A model generated the notes under the pieces. That model saw only the letters and a list, made by a program, of their open reading frames with translations, did not search any database and was not told where the DNA came from. A stretch of 33,507 bases of DNA from Gonium pectorale (Eukaryota; Chlorophyta; Chlorophyceae; Chlamydomonadales; Volvocaceae), in NCBI GenBank assembly GCA_001584585.1, contig LSYV01000010.1, positions 859,410 to 892,916 on the forward strand, given 5' to 3'. Below, piece by piece: positions 28,401-33,507 of this stretch. Both the position numbers and the translations under genes were made by a program. The first letter of the stretch is position 1, and every line of letters begins with the position of its first letter.

Positions 28401-31400
28401 CGGGGCAGGGGGCGCGAGAGGGACCGAACTCTTGCCATGCGCAGGGATGCGGGGTGGGACACGGGGGTGGGACCCTTAACAACAGCCACGCCCTTCGGCC
28501 CCGCGTCCTGACCCGGGCCCCGCGTCACCAGCCCCCTCCTCGCGCCTCGGCCTTGCGTCTGCATCCTTCCCTCTTGTCGATACCCCGTCCCCCGCTGCAA
28601 TGGGTCGTCCGCCTGCGCTCCCCCCCTCTTTTGGGGAAGCTAAGCAACCTCTTGTCTACCCGCTCCACCACCACCCACCAGTGTGCGGCGCCATACCGCC
28701 TCCAGCTCCGCCCGCTCCAGCGGCCACCCCATCTGGCTCAGCGCCCACAGGCCCTGCGCGCAGTCGAGCGCGTTGGCTTCCGGCAGCGAGGCCATGAAGC
28801 CCTCCGCCAGGCCGACCGCCAGGGGCAGCGGCGGGGAAAAGCCCAGCACGGCCAGCGCCCACAGCACGCCGGACAGCTCCCGGGGGCGCATTGTGGGCAG
28901 GTGGTACTCGGCCTGCTCGGTATGCAAACACACGAGTAATGGCTACACTGGGAGAGGAGGCGAGGTCACTGGGCGAGACTGGTAACTGCCAAAGATGTAT
29001 TCAGACGAGGGCCCACACGCTGGAAGGGGGGGCGGGCGTATGCCAGGGCCCCATCCCAAGGCCAGGATCGCATGCGAAGGCCACATGTGAGGGCCGCATG
29101 CGAAGGGCCCGACACAGGACCCCGGACCGGCAGCCCACCCACCTGGAAGCAGAGGTGCTGCAACATGCTCAGCAGCGCCGGTCCCTCGGGGCGCGATGGG
29201 TTGAGCATCTGCGGGGGCGCGAGGGACACAAACGCAGCGCGACAGCGGCGGCGCAAGCCGAGCCACACGCGCATCAGGCCGGTGACCTCTCGGGCTCGAG
29301 GGTCGCGGCACCAAATGCTGACCGAGGCAGTACCGATGCATACTGCGCACAATTCCCGAGCAGCGGCGGGACGGACCTGGATGCAAACATCTGGCCCTGC
29401 CTTTGCCCGCGGCCTCGCTCTCCACAGCACATCGCCCCGCGAATTCCACCATGGGCAACACCCACCTGCGGCTGGCAGCATGCGGCCAGGCGCTTGAGCG
29501 CCGCCGCCAGACTGATAGCGTTCAGCTCCCCGTGCCAGCGGTGCACTAGCTGCGCCACGTGGACCCACGAGGGCGCAGCGACCAGGGACGCCGTCAGGTC
29601 GCGAGCCGACATCAGCCCGCAGCCCCGCCCGGCGGCGGCGGCGCTAGCGCCCAGCCGCTGCCGCGGGGGCCGCACGGTGCCCTCAGCGTCCAGCGCGTGC
29701 GCAGGCCGGGGCCTGAAGGGTAGGGCTGGGAGGGCGGACCGGGCCGTGGCGGCGGGGGGCGGTCCAAGGGCCAGGGGTGGCGGCGGGACCATGGCGGCGG
29801 CTGTGAACTTGAGCAGGTTGTCCAGGTCCTCTGTCGGAGGCACTGTAGGGGGCCGCATGGGCTCCGCCGCAACGGCGGCAGAGCCGGGCTGCCGGGCGCC
29901 GATGGGCGCGGCGGCGGTGGGGGCGCCTGATGGAACTACGGCGGTGCCAGCGTCCAAGCTGACTTGCGTGCCTTGTTCGTCCAGAGCCAGGCCCTCCTCT
30001 GACGCAGCAAGCGGCAGACCAACAGCCGGGCCCGCTGCATCGCCAGTCCGGGGCGCCGCACCGCCGGTTCCCAGGGGCAGCTGAGCTGGAGCTGCGGGCC
30101 TCACAACTCCGGGCGGCGCTGCCGCTGCTGCAGTCGCGTCGGACGCCGGGGCGGCCGCGGCCGCGCCAGCAACGGGGGCAGGCGGCGGCGGAGCCCTCCG
30201 CTGGGGACGCGAAGAGAGCAGCACTTCGGACTTAGCGCGGGGTGCTGCCTCGTGCGGAACCGGCACTTCCGGGAGCAGCTCCTGCATCAGCAGCTGCGAC
30301 ATGACCGGCGCCGGCGCCGGCCCCTGCGGGGTAGCCGGCTGGAGGGGCGCAGAAGCCGAGCCCGGTTTCGGTGCTGCTCCAGAAGCGGTCTCGCCCACCG
30401 TCGCCGGCGGGCTGACTGGCGGCCCCACTGCTTCCAACTCCACGGCGCTGGCTAGCAGGGGCTCCTCCTCTCCCATGAGAGCCGAAGCATCCGCAGCACC
30501 ACTCTCTGCCGCCGCAGTCATCGCCGCAGCTGGCGCCGCTGGTGTTGGCGGCGGAGGATCTATTCGTGTTATTGCCGTCGCTGCACCACCTCCGGGCTCC
30601 GCAGCCAGTTCCACCCTCGCAGGCTCCACCGGCTCTGCCAACCCCGCCGGCTCCGTGGCCTGCTCCAGCTCCACTGCCTGCCTCGTGCAGTCCGCTGTCC
30701 CACCCGCTGCCGCAGCCACGCCCAACTGCCCGCCGCTGCCGCCGCTCGCGTCAGGCCCAGCACCATCCCCAGCTGCCACGGGCCCGTCACGAGCGACCGT
30801 CGTGCTGAGGCGGCCGCCAGTCGCAACGTCTCCACTGCCGGAGAACCGCGTCTCCAGCTGCCCCGCTGCACCTGCGCCCTGGGCTTGCTGCTGCACTTGA
30901 TTGTCCGCAGGCCGCTCCTCCTCGCGCGCCCTTCCCAGCCGCAGGCGCAGAAGGCGCAGCGAGCCGAGGACGGGCCGGCGGGGGCGCTCCCACGGCCGCG
31001 GCCTGCGAACGGGCATGCTTGCAGCAGTCGGGCTGCTGAGGGCTGCGTCGGGGGGCGCCACTGCAAGGAGCCTCTCCAGGGCGGCGGTCGTCTGCGTCAG
31101 CGACGCAGCCCCTGCCCCGGCCGCGGCGACGCTGGGCAAAGGGGGCGGCAAGCGTCGGCCAACGGCCGCGTAGCGGGCCCGCTGGGCTGCCTGGAGGTGC
31201 AGGCTGGACGGCCCCGGGCCCGCGGCTCCGTGTGTAGCTGCCCGCAGCGGGGCTGTCTGCACTGGGCCTGCCGCCGCGTGGGTGCTGGCCGCCGCCGCCG
31301 TCGCCGGCGGAGTCGGCGGCAGCTGCGAAGGGGTAGAGACGTGACCGGGATCGGAGCCTAGACGAGGCTGAGGGCGTGCAGCCCCGGTGGCGGTGCTGAT

Positions 31401-32354
31401 AGTGGCGTTGGTTGTGCCGGCTGGCGGCGCCGGCGTCGGCGGCTGCGCGCCAGGCGGCTTTATGACAGCGGAGGGCGTTTGCCGATGCGCCGGCCCGAGG
31501 CGGGCCAGCGCCGTGGCTCGGGCGTGGAGGCTGGCAGGCCCGGCAATGGCCGGCCGAGCTGTTGCCGTTGAGACACCCGCCGGGGGGCCAGAACGTGTGC
31601 CTCGTTGCTGCAGGCGGCTGCCGGCCCCTGCGGGCGGCTCCTGCGGCGCGGCGGGATTGCCGCTACCGGAGGTTGCTGCGTGAGGCCGCTCGGGCACAGT
31701 GAGCACGGCGGCAGGCCGGGCAGGCGGCCGGTCGCCAAGGTGGCCTGGCCCAGACGGCGCCGCAAGCCCTAATCTGGCTGGTGCCGCAGGCCCCGTTGCA
31801 GGACGCGGCAAGGCACCGCTGCTGTCCAGGGCGCGCTGCTGCGGAAGCGAGGGCGCCTGCCGCTGAAGCTGCAAGCGATGGGCGGCGGGCATCGCGGAGG
31901 GGGCTACCGCTTCAGGCGGCAGGCTAGCTAGGCTGCGGAGCAGCCGGGCCAGCCGCTCCAGCTTCCTGCGCCTCACTCGCTCAGTGGACATAACGTCCTC
32001 CGCTGAGATGACGACAAGGTCCCCCGGGCCGTCGCCGAAATGACGGATGCCAGAAGCCCCAGAGATGCATCTGGAAAAGGAGCTGCGTGCCCCTGTGGGG
32101 TTCGCCGTGGCGGAGACCGCCTCAGGGCTGCGGGCCGAACCTGAGCTGCTGGCCGCCGCGGCTGGAGGCGGGGTGCTGGCGGCGATCACGGCATGGCGTC
32201 CAGGGGAGCGAGCGCACAAGCACACGCCTCGGAGCCTCAAGCCATGCCAGTGAGGTTGCGGGGCTGCAGCAGAGGCTGGCGGCAGCGGTGCCGCCAACGC
32301 CCGTCCTCCGAGACACACCGTCGAGGGTGCGGCCGACGCCGGAGCACCGAGCAT
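25417..32354 (-). CDS. Octotricopeptide-repeat (OPR) protein, probable organelle RNA-binding factor
   Basis: Seven exons join in phase: 32354-29466, 29208-29143, 28912-28679, 28394-28302, 28069-27746, 27388-27291 and 26869-25417 (TAG), about 1718 aa. The start is the first in-frame ATG. Residues 1-50 are rich in Ala, Ser and Arg with almost no acidic residues, like a chloroplast or mitochondrial transit peptide. Residues to about 910 are low-complexity Ala/Pro/Gly. From about 914 to 1540 come roughly ten OPR-type helical repeats, for example ELSGVLWALAVLGF, DVANALSSLARL, EAAAVLYSLARLGFDP, EVANTAWAVAQL, GLANVLWGTAAL and ELSMTLWALARLRLNP. Repeats run smoothly across every splice junction, which confirms the model. 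OPR proteins bind organelle RNAs and control stability, splicing or translation. A basic stretch and an Ala-rich tail end the protein; no RAP domain was seen. The target RNA is unknown. Confidence 0.85.
27401..27516. repeat. GGGCGATAGGGCGGGAGGGC minisatellite in OPR intron 5
   Basis: About 115 bases of degenerate tandem GGGCGATA and GGGCGGGAGGGC units, with many GGG runs on the plus strand. On the transcribed (minus) sense it is a C/T-rich array that ends directly at the acceptor of OPR exon 6 (27391-27389). It therefore forms that exon's pyrimidine tract. Confidence 0.9.
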
Positions 32355-32623
32355 TGCGAGCACAATCTCAGCTATGGCACATCCGCCTTCCTCGTCTGGC
32401 CATCTAACTGCACTGTTTCGGTGGCGGTGGCGGCGAAAAGGAAATGTGTGGTGCGGAGGCCAATTTCCGTTCCCACGCAGTTGCACCAAGCTTCAACCTT
32501 TGCTAGTGACAGCCGTGAGCTACTTGCAGTTTCGGTGGCTGCAGAGGCAAAGTGCAAACTTGCAACAGTTATTCCTAGCAACGCACTGGCATACCCGTAT
32601 CACTGAAGCGAGCTGATATTTGC
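32355..32623. promoter_or_regulatory. Short divergent promoter region
   Basis: Only 269 bases separate the OPR start codon (minus) from the ATG of the plus-strand candidate at 32624. Two related stretches, TGTTTCGGTGGCGGTGGC near 32416 and GTTTCGGTGGCTGCAG near 32529, may be regulatory. No TATA box is obvious. Regulatory role is inferred from position only. Confidence 0.35.
32368..32403 (-). promoter_or_regulatory. Short upstream ORF before the OPR start
   Basis: On the minus strand an ATG at 32403 opens a frame of 11 codons ending in TGA at 32370-32368. It is out of frame with, and 13 bases ahead of, the OPR start codon. If transcription starts upstream, this frame could lower OPR translation. 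The transcript start is unknown. Confidence 0.35.
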
Positions 32624-33097
32624 ATGGAAAACTTTGGTTCAAAAGCGCCTCTCGAGTCGTCGCCTGACTGGCTCCGCGACCTCGTACAAGTTCAACGCTA
32701 CTTAAACGCGGCCCCTTCAATCCGTTGTAAGTTCGCCCTTAACCAAAGCACCTTGACCTTGTTTCTATCTACCTTGCTACTCTGGCTTTTGCTTCCAACG
32801 TCGCGTCTGCCGGTATGGCACCTGGCTTGCGCAATAGTCTTCTCCTGCAGCAGCGCCTATGTGCACGCGGCCTTGCAGTCGGTATGCAGGACCCTGACAC
32901 CTGGGAGAGCCAGCCCCACGTGTATTCAACGACCATGGCTTGTCAAGGTGCGCCTGTTTCCCTGCTGCTCGAGGGCGCCCGATGCGCTGGACGCTGTGGA
33001 TGCCTTGCTGGCCCTTGCAAATCACTTGGGGCCGCGGCGTTTCTTGCATGTCTTGTTGTCTGTAGCAACTTCCGTTTGCGCCCCGGCCTTCTATTAA
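32624..33097 (+). CDS. Unresolved plus-strand gene, divergent from the OPR gene
   Basis: An ATG at 32624 opens a frame of 157 codons to TAA at 33095-33097. The N-terminus (MENFGSKAPLESSPDWLRDL) reads like a real protein start, and codon use is less GC-biased than in other frames here. Two hydrophobic stretches follow (LTLFLSTLLLWLLLP with WHLACAIVFSC, and FLHVLLSVATSVCAP). A strong donor GTAAGT at about 32728 and acceptor-like CTCCTGCAG, CCTTGCAG and ATATTGCAG sequences at about 32852, 32877 and 33261 suggest the true gene is spliced and runs on toward the window end. The uninterrupted frame may therefore be wrong after about residue 34. I do not recognise a family. Confidence 0.3.
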   Translation: MENFGSKAPLESSPDWLRDLVQVQRYLNAAPSIRCKFALNQSTLTLFLSTLLLWLLLPTSRLPVWHLACAIVFSCSSAYVHAALQSVCRTLTPGRASPTCIQRPWLVKVRLFPCCSRAPDALDAVDALLALANHLGPRRFLHVLLSVATSVCAPAFY

Positions 33098-33507
33098 TGT
33101 TGTCATGTCCTTTTCTTCGCGAAGGTCGCATAGTTGCGATGCAAGTACCGTGCGGCTCTTGACCTTCCTCGCATCTTCTCGCTCGAGGCAAGCAGTAAGT
33201 GGTCATGTCTTGCAACTTGCGCCATGCAGGAATGTTGACAATCGTGTCCTTTCATATTGCAGATTCCTATCCGGTGACCCAGACAAGGCACATCGACATA
33301 ACCGCACGACTCGTGCTGCGAAACAATGCTGGTGCTGGAGTAAACGTGAGCGACATGTTTACGTGAGTTGCGGTTTGGGAAGGGGGGCTAGATATAGTTT
33401 CTGTGGGGTCGCCAAAAAGCACTCACTAACACAGCGGATATGCAGCAGCAGCCGTTTGCGGTCCCCCGGCCAGCGGTATCCAGGGCCCCCCTGTCCATTG
33501 TGGGCAG

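Noticed and set aside
28891..30084. Plus-strand open frame of 397 codons
   Set aside because: Antisense to OPR exons 1 and 2; the composition is a shadow of the Ala/Pro/Gly-rich minus-strand protein.

Overview
The window looks like nuclear DNA of a chlamydomonadalean (volvocine-type) green alga. The base composition is very GC-rich. Genes are split by short introns with GTRNGN donors and pyrimidine-rich CAG acceptors. Proteins carry long Ala/Gly/Pro/Gln low-complexity stretches. There is one long octotricopeptide-repeat (OPR) gene, a family greatly expanded in this lineage, and TGTAA, the algal polyadenylation motif, lies downstream of one gene copy. There are no bacterial-style operons, and most long ORFs are shadows of GC-rich exons. 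All exon models below were built by eye from splice signals, reading phase and comparison between paralogous copies; no alignment was run.

Positions 1-21200 are built from repeated copies of one gene family encoding a large multi-pass membrane protein of unknown function. Copy 1 (+) has its 3' half at 165-2870. Copy 2 (-) runs 13614-7150 and faces copy 1 tail to tail. A remnant (+) lies at 14296-14560. Copy 3 (-) runs about 20484-17387 and is a decayed pseudogene. Flanking DNA is duplicated with the genes: 4114-4305 with 14773-15013, 6641-7060 with 16779-17290, and 13946-14090 with 20966-21130. The simplest reading is a tandem duplication of a convergent (+/-) gene pair, whose second unit then shrank and decayed. 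A 20-N gap at 12338-12357 sits inside copy 2 and is flanked by two near-identical stretches of about 0.9 kb. Copy 2 may therefore be an unmerged contig overlap or a collapse of two paralogues.

Positions 21200-33507 are ordinary single-copy sequence. A five-exon gene for a Canopy/DUF3456 saposin-like ER protein (245 aa, signal peptide, C-terminal KFEL) lies on the minus strand at 23791-22280. A seven-exon OPR protein (about 1718 aa), probably an organelle RNA-binding expression factor, occupies 32354-25417 on the minus strand. A poorly resolved plus-strand gene candidate starts at 32624, divergent from the OPR gene. An unidentified candidate exon lies at 21646-21475.

The rest (about 3150-6600, 15020-16770, 23800-25400) holds short tandem repeats and duplicated flank sequence but no gene I can support.
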